From positions 1-64,000 of the forward strand of contig CAZBBB010000007.1 of the NCBI GenBank assembly GCA_964490005.1: a stretch of 64,000 nt of DNA. The letters are read 5' to 3'. The number at the start of each line of letters is the position of its first letter. The stretch's first letter is position 1. The translations under genes were made by a program, and so were the position numbers. Of this stretch, positions 1 through 7,887 are shown piece by piece. Below the pieces are notes generated by a model that ran no database searches, was not told the DNA's origin, and worked only from the letters and a program-made list of their open reading frames with translations. The stretch comes from CAZBBB01 sp964490005. Lineage in GTDB: Bacteria; Planctomycetota; B15-G4.

Positions 1-1215
1 GCCGCGCGCGACGCGCAGGCGGATGCCGCTCTCGCGCGCGACGAGGCGCGCGCCGAAGCCGAGCGCGTGCAGTCGGCGTCGCTGGAGGCCGCGCAGCGCG
101 CGCGCGCCGAGGTCGAGGCCCTCGGCGCCCGCCGCGACGAACTCGCCGCGCGCGTCGAGCAGCTCGAGGAGGGCGCCGCGCAGCGCCAGGCCGAACTCGG
201 GCGGCTGGCGCAGGCGCACGAGCAGGCGCAGTCCGAGCTGGCGGCCCTGCGCGCCGGGCGCGACGAACTCGTCGCGCGCACGGAGGAGCTGCGCGCGCGC
301 CTCGACGTCACCCGCAAGGAGGTCGCCCGCGCCGAGGACCACCTCGTCGTCGCCACCGAGCGGCTGGCCGAGACCGAAGAGCGCGGCAAGGAGGTCGCGG
401 CGCAGCTCGAGCGCACGCGGCGGGCGCACGAGACGCTCTCGGCCAAGGCGGCGCAGAACGAGGCCCAGCTCGAGGAGCGGCGCACGGCGCTCGAGGAGCG
501 CATCCGCCAGCTCGTCGCGCAGGCCGACGAGACGGCCGCCGAGACGGCCGGCCGCCTGCGGCGCCTGACCGAGCAGCAGGCCGCGCTCGAGAAGCGCTGC
601 GTCGAGCTGCGCGGAGAGGTCGACGATCTCATCACGCGCGGGCAGGAGCGGCGGCGCGAGCTGGCCGACCTCGACGCGCAGTCGACGGAGGCGCGCGAGA
701 CGGCCGAGGCCAACATCGCGCAGTCGCGCAAGGCGCGCGAGACGCTCATCGCCGCCCGCGAGGAGTTGGCGCGGCACGAGCTGCTCTCGCGCGAGACGCT
801 GCGCCGCCTCGAGGCGGCCGAACAGAAGCGGCGCGCCGAGATCGAGGAGCGCCTCGAGCTCGAGGCGCGGACGCGCGCCCGGCGCGTCGAGGCCGAGGAC
901 CTGCTGCGCCTCGCCAAGGAGCGCTTCGCGGCGGCGCAGCGCCAGCAGGCCGAGCTGGCCGAGAAGATCGTCCGCGAGCGCGACGAGGCCCAGGCGAAGG
1001 TGAAGGCGGCCGGCGACGCGATGGCGGCGGCGATGGCGCTGCAGCGGCAGAGCTCGGACCGTTCGGTCGACGAGCGGCGCAAGGCGCAGGCCGAGTTCGA
1101 CGAGGCCGCGCGCGCCCTCGAGCAGGCCGAACTCAAGTCGCGCGAGATCTTCGAGGGCATCCGCCGGGCGATGCACAGCCAGGCCAAGGACGTCGAGATC
1201 CCCGACAGCATGTAG
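1..1215 (+). CDS. Coiled-coil protein, 5' end outside window
   Basis: The reading frame is open from base 1 to the TAG at 1213-1215, so at least 404 residues are present and the true start lies upstream. Almost the whole visible product is charged helix rich in Ala, Arg, Glu and Leu with heptad-like spacing. It has no Cys-rich, nucleotide-binding or membrane motif. The C-terminus leaves the coiled coil in a short tail ending in EIPDSM. A GTG at 67 is in frame, but coiled coil continues upstream of it, so it is probably internal. It resembles generic SMC/plectin-like coiled coils in composition only. A structural or scaffolding role is possible; no function can be assigned. Confidence 0.75.
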   Translation, partial: AARDAQADAALARDEARAEAERVQSASLEAAQRARAEVEALGARRDELAARVEQLEEGAAQRQAELGRLAQAHEQAQSELAALRAGRDELVARTEELRARLDVTRKEVARAEDHLVVATERLAETEERGKEVAAQLERTRRAHETLSAKAAQNEAQLEERRTALEERIRQLVAQADETAAETAGRLRRLTEQQAALEKRCVELRGEVDDLITRGQERRRELADLDAQSTEARETAEANIAQSRKARETLIAAREELARHELLSRETLRRLEAAEQKRRAEIEERLELEARTRARRVEAEDLLRLAKERFAAAQRQQAELAEKIVRERDEAQAKVKAAGDAMAAAMALQRQSSDRSVDERRKAQAEFDEAARALEQAELKSREIFEGIRRAMHSQAKDVEIPDSM

Positions 1216-1294
1216 GGGGGCCGCGCGCCCGGCCTTGATCCGCGAGGCCGCGATGGTGGAGACTGCGCCTGCCGCGCCCCGTGCGCGGCGACGT

Positions 1295-1370
1295 GGGCGG
1301 ATAGCTCAGTTGGTAGAGCACTGCACTGAAAATGCAGGTGTCCCCGGTTCGAATCCGGGTCTGCCCACCA
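1295..1370 (+). tRNA. tRNA-Phe (GAA)
   Basis: A 76-nt cloverleaf with acceptor GGGCGGA pairing to TCTGCCC (one G-T pair), an A discriminator and an encoded CCA at 1368-1370. The anticodon stem CTGCA/TGCAG (1321-1325, 1333-1337) encloses a loop with T33 and anticodon GAA at 1328-1330. The T-arm carries GGTTCGAATCC. The gene sits between the coiled-coil gene and convergent ribF. Confidence 0.97.
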
Positions 1371-1395
1371 TGTCTCCGCCCGCCCGCGGCGGCGC

Positions 1396-2346
1396 TCAGA
1401 CGGCGGGCGGCAGGCGGCGGGCCACGGCCCGCGCGGCCTGACAGTCGCGCGCGATCTGGGCGCGCAGCGCGTCGGCGTCCGCGAAGCGTTGCTCGCGCCG
1501 CAGCAGCTCGTGCAGGAACACCTCGACCGTCTCGCCGTAGAGCGCGAGGTCCGTGCGGTCGAGCACGTGCACCTCGAACACGGCGTGCGACTCGTCCTGC
1601 CGGAAGGTCGGGCGCAGGCCGTAGTTCATCACGGCCGGCAGATCGCCCTGCGCGCAGCGCGCGGTCACGGCGTACACGCCCAGCGGCGGGAAGGCCTCGC
1701 TGTGCACCTCGAGGTTGGCGGTCGGGAACCCGAGGCTCGCGCCGCGGCCGTCGCCGCGCACGACCGTGCCGAGCAGCGAGACCGGGCGGCCCAGCAGCCG
1801 CGCCGCGTGGGCCAGGGCGCCCTCCGCGATGGCGCGGCGCACCGCCGTGGAGGAGACGACCTCGCCGTTCACCGTGACGCCGCCCACGGCCACGACGCGG
1901 AAGCCGTGGCGCCGCCCGGCCGCCGCGAGGAAGGCCGCGTCGCCGCGGCGCTGCCGGCCCACCGCCGTGTCGTGCCCGATGACCAGCTCGCGCGTCCCGA
2001 GGCGCCGGACGAGCAGCTGTTCGACGAAGTCCTCGGGTTCGGTCGCGGCCAGCGCGTCGGAGAACTCGAGCACGACGACGTCGCCCACGCCGGCGCGCTC
2101 GAGCAGCGCGAGGCGGTGCTCGAGCGAGAGGATCTGCCGCGGGGCCTCGCCGCGCAGCACCGCGCGGGGGTGCACCGAGAAGGTCACGCAGACCGAGGGC
2201 AGGCCGTGCTCGAGCGCCGCGCGCAGAAGGCGCTGCAGGATCGACGCGTGGCCGAGGTGCACGCCGTCGAACACGCCGATGGTGACGACCGAGGCCGCGT
2301 GCAGGACGCCGAGCTGCGCGAGGTCGCCGACGCGGTGCCGGCGCAC
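1396..2346 (-). CDS. ribF: Bifunctional riboflavin kinase / FAD synthetase
   Basis: Phosphorylates riboflavin to FMN and adenylates FMN to FAD in the cytoplasm. The 316-residue product has the usual order: an N-terminal nucleotidyltransferase with GVFDGVHLGH (HxGH-type motif), then a C-terminal riboflavin kinase with RGDGRGASLGFPTANLE. The open frame runs further upstream but that part lies over def and is not RibF-like. The GTG at 2346, two bases after the def stop, gives the expected N-terminus. Def and ribF therefore form an operon with tight spacing. No FMN riboswitch leader precedes it. Confidence 0.95.
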   Translation of the reverse strand: MRRHRVGDLAQLGVLHAASVVTIGVFDGVHLGHASILQRLLRAALEHGLPSVCVTFSVHPRAVLRGEAPRQILSLEHRLALLERAGVGDVVVLEFSDALAATEPEDFVEQLLVRRLGTRELVIGHDTAVGRQRRGDAAFLAAAGRRHGFRVVAVGGVTVNGEVVSSTAVRRAIAEGALAHAARLLGRPVSLLGTVVRGDGRGASLGFPTANLEVHSEAFPPLGVYAVTARCAQGDLPAVMNYGLRPTFRQDESHAVFEVHVLDRTDLALYGETVEVFLHELLRREQRFADADALRAQIARDCQAARAVARRLPPAV

Positions 2347-2348
2347 GC

Positions 2349-2858
2349 TCAGGTCGCGGCCTCGAGCAGTTCCTCGAGCTCGCGCCGCCAGCGGATGCGG
2401 TCGACCGGGCTCATCCGGTGCCAGAGCAGCACGCCGTCGAGGTGGTCCATCTCGTGCTGCAGGATGCGCGCGACGAAGTCGTTGAAGTCGGCTTCGTGGC
2501 GAGCGCCCTGCACGTCCTGCCAGGCGAGGCGCAGGCCCGCGGGCCGCTCGACCTCGACGAAGATGTCGGGGAAGGACAGGCAACCCTCCTCCTTGCGGTC
2601 CTTGCCCCAGCGCTTGAGCACGCGCGGGTTGATGACCGTCAGCGCGGCGCTCTCGTCGGCGCGCTCGCCGGCCGGATTGAGCACCAGCACGCGCGCGCTC
2701 CAGCCGACCTGCGGCGCCGCGAGGCCCACGCCGTGCTCCTCGTACATGATCGTGTACATCTCGGCCACGCGCGCGGCCAGCTCGTCGTCGAAGACCGTGA
2801 CGGGCGGCGCGACGCGCGTGAGTTCGGGATCGGGGTACAGGCGCAGGGTGAGTTGCAT
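2349..2858 (-). CDS. def: Peptide deformylase
   Basis: Removes the N-formyl group from nascent proteins. The 169-residue product has all three metal-site motifs: GVGLAAPQVG, EGCLSFPD (Cys ligand) and QHEMDHLDG (HExxH). The length is normal. The ATG at 2858 is chosen because the sequence upstream of it is intergenic; the frame stays open only because of high GC. A CATAAT hexamer ends 9 nt before the ATG, so the mRNA may be leaderless. ribF follows two bases later. Confidence 0.96.
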   Translation of the reverse strand: MQLTLRLYPDPELTRVAPPVTVFDDELAARVAEMYTIMYEEHGVGLAAPQVGWSARVLVLNPAGERADESAALTVINPRVLKRWGKDRKEEGCLSFPDIFVEVERPAGLRLAWQDVQGARHEADFNDFVARILQHEMDHLDGVLLWHRMSPVDRIRWRRELEELLEAAT

Positions 2859-2867
2859 GGCGGGCGC

Positions 2868-2873
2868 ATTATG
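2868..2873 (-). promoter_or_regulatory. Probable -10 box of def-ribF
   Basis: Read on the minus strand the hexamer is CATAAT, one base from TATAAT, and the def ATG begins 9 nt later. That spacing places transcription initiation at or within 2-3 nt of the start codon, implying a leaderless or nearly leaderless mRNA. No clear -35 is visible. A perfect GC hairpin (GGAGGC/GCCTCC, 2878-2893) lies just upstream, between the two divergent promoters. Confidence 0.45.
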
Positions 2874-2923
2874 GCACGGAGGCCGGCGCCTCCGCCCGCG
2901 CGCGGCGCGCGCACGCCGCCGTG

Positions 2924-2932
2924 TGCTAGTTT
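2924..2932 (+). promoter_or_regulatory. Probable extended -10 of the TPR gene
   Basis: TGCTAGTTT matches an extended -10 (TGn plus TAGTTT) and is followed by only 7 nt before the ATG at 2940. There is no Shine-Dalgarno sequence in that gap, so a leaderless transcript is likely. No -35 hexamer is recognisable. Confidence 0.45.
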
Positions 2933-2939
2933 GCGCGCC

Positions 2940-4277
2940 ATGGACGTCGACAAGTTCATCGACAAGGCCGAGCAGGCGCTGCGGCGCCGCGCGCCCGACC
3001 AGGCCATCGCGCTGTACCGGCAGGTGCTCGTCGCGTCGCCGGGTCACGCGGCCGCGCGCCAGGGCCTGATGTCGGCCTACCGCAAGCGCGCCGAACTCAA
3101 GGGCGGCCCCTCGATGCTCGACCGGGCCGCCGCCAAGTCGCTGCATGCGGCCGCGCTCGGGCTGCGCGGCGGCAAGAAGTGGGAGGCCGTCGCCAAGAGC
3201 TGCGACGCGGCCCTCGAGAAGGCGCCCGCCGACGCGGGGCTGCTCGCGCTGCTGGCCGAGGCGCTCGAGGCGCTCGACCGCGGGCCCGAGGCCCTGGCGG
3301 TCTGGCGCGCGCAGCTCGACGCCGACGAGAACGACCTGACGGCGCTCAAGGCGGCGGGGCGGCTGCACTACCAGCAGCGCCAGATCGCCGAAGCGATGGA
3401 GTGCCTCGAGCGCGCCCACCGGCTCGACGCGCGTGATCCCGAGATCGAGCGGCTGCGCAAGAACCTGGCCGCCGAGGGCACGCTCGCGGCGACGCGCTAC
3501 GAGACGGCGACCTCCTCGCGCGACGTCATCAAGGACAAGGACGCCGTGCGCCGCGCCGAGCAGGCCGGGCGCGTGCACCGCGACGCCGCGCAACTGGGCG
3601 CCGACATCGACGCGCTCCGCGCGCGCTTCGACGGCGAGCCGGCCTCCGCCGACCTGCGCCGGCGGCTGGTCAAGGCCCTGACGGCCGCGGGCCGGCACGA
3701 CGAGGTGCTCGCCGTGCTCGACCGGGCGGCCGACGCCCTGCCCGGCGACGAGGCCCTCGCCGACGAGCGGGGCGATGCCGCGCTGGCCGCCAACGAGGCG
3801 GGCCTGCGGGCGGCGCAGGCCGCCGGCGACGCCTCGGCCCTGGCGCGCCTGAAGGACGAGCGCACCGAACTCGAGATCGCCGAGTACGGCCGTCGGGCGC
3901 AGCTGCACCCCGGCGACGCCGGCGTGCGGCTGCGCCTGGGGCGCGCCTGCTACCGCGCGCAGCGCACCGAGGAGGCGATGGCGGCCTTCCAGGCGGCCAT
4001 GGCCGACCCGCGCTGCAAGCTCGAGGCGCAGCAGGGGCTGGGGGCCTGCTTCGTGCGCAAGGGGCTCTTCCCGCTGGCGCAGCGCCAGTTCGAGGCGGCG
4101 CTCGAGGCGGCCGGGGGCGTGGGCAGCGAGCGCGGCAAGGAGATTTGCTACCATCTGGGGCTCGTCGCCGAGCGGATGAACGACCGCCCGGGGGCCCTGT
4201 CGCGGTATCTGGCGATCTACGAGGTCGACATCAACTACCGCGACGTGGCCGGCAAGCTCGACGAGCTGAAGACCTGA
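2940..4277 (+). CDS. TPR-repeat protein
   Basis: A 445-residue cytoplasmic protein with no signal peptide or membrane segment. Tetratricopeptide helices are recognisable at the N-terminus (QAIALYRQVLVASPGHAAAR), around residues 80-160 and again near the C-terminus (EEAMAAFQAAM, LAQRQFEAALEAAGG). A charged helical middle region (about 170-280) interrupts them. TPR proteins mediate protein contacts; the partner cannot be inferred. It is divergent from def and followed after 57 bp by rpsT. The start is an ATG without a Shine-Dalgarno, preceded closely by a -10-like box. Confidence 0.85.
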   Translation: MDVDKFIDKAEQALRRRAPDQAIALYRQVLVASPGHAAARQGLMSAYRKRAELKGGPSMLDRAAAKSLHAAALGLRGGKKWEAVAKSCDAALEKAPADAGLLALLAEALEALDRGPEALAVWRAQLDADENDLTALKAAGRLHYQQRQIAEAMECLERAHRLDARDPEIERLRKNLAAEGTLAATRYETATSSRDVIKDKDAVRRAEQAGRVHRDAAQLGADIDALRARFDGEPASADLRRRLVKALTAAGRHDEVLAVLDRAADALPGDEALADERGDAALAANEAGLRAAQAAGDASALARLKDERTELEIAEYGRRAQLHPGDAGVRLRLGRACYRAQRTEEAMAAFQAAMADPRCKLEAQQGLGACFVRKGLFPLAQRQFEAALEAAGGVGSERGKEICYHLGLVAERMNDRPGALSRYLAIYEVDINYRDVAGKLDELKT

Positions 4278-4334
4278 CCGCCCTTTCCCTCCGCCGCCGG
4301 CCCACGGCGGCCCCCAGAGACCGGACGACCTGAC

Positions 4335-4613
4335 ATGACGAGCAGCCTCCAAGCCGCCAAGCGCGTTCGCCAGAACGAGAAGCGTCGCCTGCGCAACCGC
4401 GCCAAGTCCTCCGCGATGAAGAGCTCGATGAAGCGCGTCGAGGGCGCCATCGCGGCCGGCGATGCGGCGGCCGTCAAGCTGGCCCTCGACGAGGCCTACA
4501 GCCGCATCGACAAGGCCGCGCGCAACAAGGTCATCCACCCGAACACGGCCGCCCGGCGCAAGGCGCTCATCGCGCGGCACGCCGCCGCCGCGGGCAGGAC
4601 CGCCAAGGCCTGA
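4335..4613 (+). CDS. rpsT: 30S ribosomal protein S20
   Basis: The 92-residue, very basic product has the S20 pattern: SLQAAKRVRQNEKRRLRNRA at the N-terminus, then a helical hairpin with SSMKRVEGAI and a C-terminal IHPNTAARRKA block. Length and charge are typical. It binds 16S rRNA early in 30S assembly. It lies 57 bp after the TPR gene on the same strand and converges with the TonB-like gene that ends at 4633. Confidence 0.96.
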   Translation: MTSSLQAAKRVRQNEKRRLRNRAKSSAMKSSMKRVEGAIAAGDAAAVKLALDEAYSRIDKAARNKVIHPNTAARRKALIARHAAAAGRTAKA

Positions 4614-4632
4614 GCGGCCCGCTCGCCGCCGC

Positions 4633-6153
4633 TCAGCGCGCGTAGCGCAGCGGCAACTCCATCGTGAGCGCGAGCAGCGCCGTGGCGTAGACGCGCCCGC
4701 CCTGCGAGCCCCAGGGGTCGAGTTGCGGGTCCCAGCTCCCGCGCAGCTCGCCCTGCGCGTGCTGTCCGGTCGTGACCGCGGCGATCAGCGACTTCTCCCA
4801 GGCGGGCCAGGCGCGGCCGCCCCGCTCGTGCAGCGCGTAGGCGCCGTAGTACCAGTAGTAGTAGTCGCGCCGGCCGGGCAGGGCCTCGTCCCAGGCGGGG
4901 GGCAGCGCCGCGAGGCGCGCCGCGCCGCGCTCGAGGCGTTCGGCCGCGGCCGGCTCGGTGACGCGCGCGCCGCCGAACAGCCGGCTCAGGACCGCGACGG
5001 CGGTCATCGACTCCGAGTCATCCGCGGGCCAGTGCCCGGCCGTCCCCGGCAGGCGCGCGGGACCCGCGCCGCGCTCGACGTAGCCGGCGCGGCCGGTGTC
5101 CGGGTCGGTGAGTTCCTCCACGAGGAGCAGGCCGTCGGCCCAGGCCCGCTCGTCGACCGGCAGGCCCGCCGTCTCGGCGGCCGCGAGCGCGAGCAGCGCC
5201 CACCCGGTCACGGAGAGGTCCTGCGCGTGCGCGGCCTGCTCGGGGTGCCCGGCGCGATAGCGCCAGCCGCCGCCCGGGGCGCGCAGCGCCGAGAGCCGGG
5301 CCAGCGCGCGCGTGGCCGGCTCGCGCAGCAGGCTGTCGCGCGACATCGCGTAGGCCTCGACGATCGCCAGCGTGGCGATGGCGTGATCGTAGGTCGACTG
5401 CAGCAGGCGCTCGTCGCCGAAGTCGCCGTCGGGCGCCTGCTGGTCGACCAGCCAGCGCAGCGCCTGGCGCACCTGCCCGGCCCAGGCGCCCGGCTGGCGA
5501 TGATGGTGGCCGGCGCCGAGGAAGGCCAGCACCGCCAGCGACGTGACGCCGACGTCGTGCTGCGGGTTGCCCAGGCCGTCGCAGACCGCGTCGTCGCCGA
5601 GCTTGCCGCACTCGACGTCGAAGGCCGCCGCCGACCAGTGGCCCGCCTCGCTCTGGTGCGCCGAGAGCCAGGTGAGCGCGGCCGTGACGACGGCCGAGTA
5701 GGCCGGGGGCAGCTCGCCGCCGCGACCGGGGTAGCCGCCGGGAGGGCCGCCCGCGCCCTCGGTTCCGCCGCCGAGGCCCAGCGGCGAGAACACGCTCGAC
5801 GCGGCATCGGACGGTGTCGGACTCGCATCGACCAAGCTCGGCACGTCGGCGGGCGTCGGATCGGGCACGTCGACCAGGCTCGGCTCGAGTCGCGTCTCGG
5901 TCGGCGGAGGCTCGAGGGCCGTCTCGGGCGGCGGCACGATCGGCGGCGGCGGCTCGAGCAGCGCCTCGGGGCGCGCGGTCAGCACGCGCGCGGGGTCGGC
6001 GGGCGGCGGCGGGGCGGCCGTCGCGAGCAGCACGATCAGCACCGCGTGCAGCGCGACCGAGATCGCGAGGTAGGGCGATTCGCGCAGCGCGTCGCGCAGC
6101 TGCTCGGCGAAGCCCGGTGCGTGGGCCAGAGTCGGGGATCCGGTGCTCGACAT
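4633..6153 (-). CDS. TonB-like membrane protein with squalene-cyclase-type toroid
   Basis: 506 residues. Residues 28-47 form one membrane helix beginning ISVALHAVL; S32 and H36 make the SxxxH pattern found in the TonB transmembrane helix. A Pro-rich linker with PPPP and PPPIVPPP follows, then from about residue 155 an alpha/alpha domain of the prenyltransferase/squalene-oxidase repeat type (ALTWLSAHQ, GVTSLAVLAFLGAG, SVTGWALLALAAAE). The DxDD of true terpene cyclases is not apparent, so catalysis is doubtful. It is the downstream half of a tandem paralog pair. GGAGG lies 8 nt before the ATG. The likely place is the inner membrane with the toroid in the periplasm. Confidence 0.8.
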   Translation of the reverse strand: MSSTGSPTLAHAPGFAEQLRDALRESPYLAISVALHAVLIVLLATAAPPPPADPARVLTARPEALLEPPPPIVPPPETALEPPPTETRLEPSLVDVPDPTPADVPSLVDASPTPSDAASSVFSPLGLGGGTEGAGGPPGGYPGRGGELPPAYSAVVTAALTWLSAHQSEAGHWSAAAFDVECGKLGDDAVCDGLGNPQHDVGVTSLAVLAFLGAGHHHRQPGAWAGQVRQALRWLVDQQAPDGDFGDERLLQSTYDHAIATLAIVEAYAMSRDSLLREPATRALARLSALRAPGGGWRYRAGHPEQAAHAQDLSVTGWALLALAAAETAGLPVDERAWADGLLLVEELTDPDTGRAGYVERGAGPARLPGTAGHWPADDSESMTAVAVLSRLFGGARVTEPAAAERLERGAARLAALPPAWDEALPGRRDYYYWYYGAYALHERGGRAWPAWEKSLIAAVTTGQHAQGELRGSWDPQLDPWGSQGGRVYATALLALTMELPLRYAR

Positions 6154-6164
6154 GCTTCGGGCCT

Positions 6165-6182
6165 CCGTCGGGGGAACGACGG
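6165..6182 (-). promoter_or_regulatory. Hairpin touching the ribosome binding site of the 4633-6153 gene
   Basis: A perfect 6-bp stem (CCGTCG/CGACGG) with a 6-nt loop lies in the 87-bp gap between the two paralogs. Read on the minus strand, the 3' arm of the stem ends in the first GG of the Shine-Dalgarno GGAGG. Folding would partly hide the ribosome binding site. It could also simply be part of an intergenic terminator, although no T-run follows. Confidence 0.35.
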
Positions 6183-6240
6183 GGCCCGCTAGGCGGGGCC
6201 GCTCAGGCGGGCAACGGAACGCCGGGCCGCCGAGCGCGGC

Positions 6241-7812
6241 TCAGTGCGCGCCCATGACGGTGTCGTAGCGGTAGAAGACCTCGAGCGTCAGCGCCAGGAT
6301 CGACGTGCTGTACACGCGGCCGCCGATGCTGCCCCACGGGTCTTCCTGCGGGTCCCAACTGCCCTTGCGCTCGCCCTCGCGGAACTGATGGTCGGCGATC
6401 GCGGGCACGATGGTCTTCTCCCACTCCTTCCACTCCTTGCCGCCCCACTGGTAGAGCGCGTAGCTGCCGTAATACCAGTAGTAGAAGTCGCGGCGCCCGG
6501 GCTTGGCGTCGTCCCAGACGGGGGGCAGCGCGCTGATGATCTTGACGCCCTTCTCGACCATCTCCTTGTTGTTGGGGCGCTCGAGCTTGGAGTCGGCGAA
6601 GATGCGGCACAGCACGCCGACCGCCGTCATCGACTCGGTCTGGTCCTCGGGCCAGTTGGTGCGCATCACGCCCTCTTCGCGCGCCGGCGAGCCGCCGCGG
6701 TCGTAGTAGCCCGTGACCCCGTCGAGCGGATTGGTCATCTCCTCCAGGAACAGCATGCTGTCCTCGAGCGCCGTCTCGTCGAAGGGCATGCCGTACTCGC
6801 GCGCGAGCGTCATCGCCATGATCGCCCAGCCCGTGACCGACATGTCGTTCATCTTGCCGGGGACCATCTCGGGGCTCGACGCGGCGTAGCGCCAGGCCGC
6901 CCCGGGATTGCGGATCGAGTACATGTACTTGAGCGCCTTCTCGGCCGGCGCCTTGAACATGTACTGCTTGGTGAGCGCGTAGGCCTCGACCACCGCCAGC
7001 GTGGCGATGAAGTGGTCGTAGGTGTAGTTCGCGACGAGCTCGTTGCCGAAGTTGCCGTCGCGCTGCTGGTTCTCGATCAGGTAGCGCAGGCCCGACTTGA
7101 CCGTCTTGGCGTACTTGCCCTCCGTGTGGGTGTTGCCCGCACCCAGGAAGGCGAGCAGCGCGAGGCCCGAGACGCCCACGTCGTACTGCGGCCGGCCCAG
7201 GCCGTCGCAGATGACGTCGTCGCCCTGCTTGCCGCACTCGGTGTCGAAGGCCGAGCAGCTCCAGTGGCCGCTCTCGATGCTCTGGTGGTTCATCAGCCAC
7301 TTGAGCGCGTCGTCGACCGAGCGCTGGATGGCGTCGCCGGCGCGCCCGCCGCCCTTGCCGCGACCGCCGAGCTTGCCGAAGCCCGAGCCGCCGCCGCCGC
7401 CCACGCCGATGACGTCGTTGAGGCCCGTGCTGTCGAACTCGCCGCGGCTGTCGGAGATCGTCTCGACCTGGTCGACGACCTCCTCGGTGGTCTCGACCTC
7501 GGAGATCGTGGGGTCTTCGACGACCTCGACGACCTCTTCGATCTTGGGTTCGGGCGGGGGAGGCGGCGGAGGAATGGGCTCCTCGAGCTCCTGGTTGCTG
7601 GCCTTGATCGTCTGCTCCTTGGGGGCGAGCGTCGGCGGCGAGGCCGTGGCGAAGATCAGCAGCAGGACGAAGTGCAGCGCGGCCGACGCGACGAGGTACG
7701 GAGAGCTGCGCAACAGCTCACGCAGCGTGTCCTCGAAGGTCTGCGCCTCCGAGCCATGGCCGGGTCGGTGATCGGCCTGCGTCACCAGCTCGGGAATGCC
7801 CTTGTCGGCCAC
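6241..7812 (-). CDS. TonB-like membrane protein with squalene-cyclase-type toroid (paralog)
   Basis: 523 residues, the upstream member of the tandem pair. It shares the same plan: a cytoplasmic N-terminus, one membrane helix (about 39-57) containing S43-AAL-H47, a run of seven Pro, a Glu-rich stretch (EEVVEVVEDP), a Gly-rich spacer, then an alpha/alpha toroid with repeats such as GVSGLALLAFLGAG and SVTGWAIMAM. Both paralogs share a Cys-containing FD-ECGK-GDD block and a YYYWYYG aromatic block near the end. The GTG at 7812 is preferred because GGAG lies about 8 nt upstream. A TAGAAT box near 7883-7888 may be its -10. Confidence 0.8.
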   Translation of the reverse strand: MADKGIPELVTQADHRPGHGSEAQTFEDTLRELLRSSPYLVASAALHFVLLLIFATASPPTLAPKEQTIKASNQELEEPIPPPPPPPEPKIEEVVEVVEDPTISEVETTEEVVDQVETISDSRGEFDSTGLNDVIGVGGGGGSGFGKLGGRGKGGGRAGDAIQRSVDDALKWLMNHQSIESGHWSCSAFDTECGKQGDDVICDGLGRPQYDVGVSGLALLAFLGAGNTHTEGKYAKTVKSGLRYLIENQQRDGNFGNELVANYTYDHFIATLAVVEAYALTKQYMFKAPAEKALKYMYSIRNPGAAWRYAASSPEMVPGKMNDMSVTGWAIMAMTLAREYGMPFDETALEDSMLFLEEMTNPLDGVTGYYDRGGSPAREEGVMRTNWPEDQTESMTAVGVLCRIFADSKLERPNNKEMVEKGVKIISALPPVWDDAKPGRRDFYYWYYGSYALYQWGGKEWKEWEKTIVPAIADHQFREGERKGSWDPQEDPWGSIGGRVYSTSILALTLEVFYRYDTVMGAH

Positions 7813-7887
7813 GATGTCAGCTCCGGGGGACGATCGATTGCGCGCGCGCACCTCGCTCGCCGGAGCGGGCGGCCGAACGGCGCGATT

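Noticed and set aside
1235..1441. Small ORF across the tRNA-Phe gene
   Set aside because: It overlaps a clear tRNA and has no coding features.
2347..2348. FMN riboswitch in front of ribF
   Set aside because: Only two bases separate def from ribF, leaving no room for a leader.
2859..4580. Upstream extension of the def frame to 743 residues
   Set aside because: The extra part is antisense to the TPR and rpsT genes; def motifs and normal length begin at the ATG at 2858.
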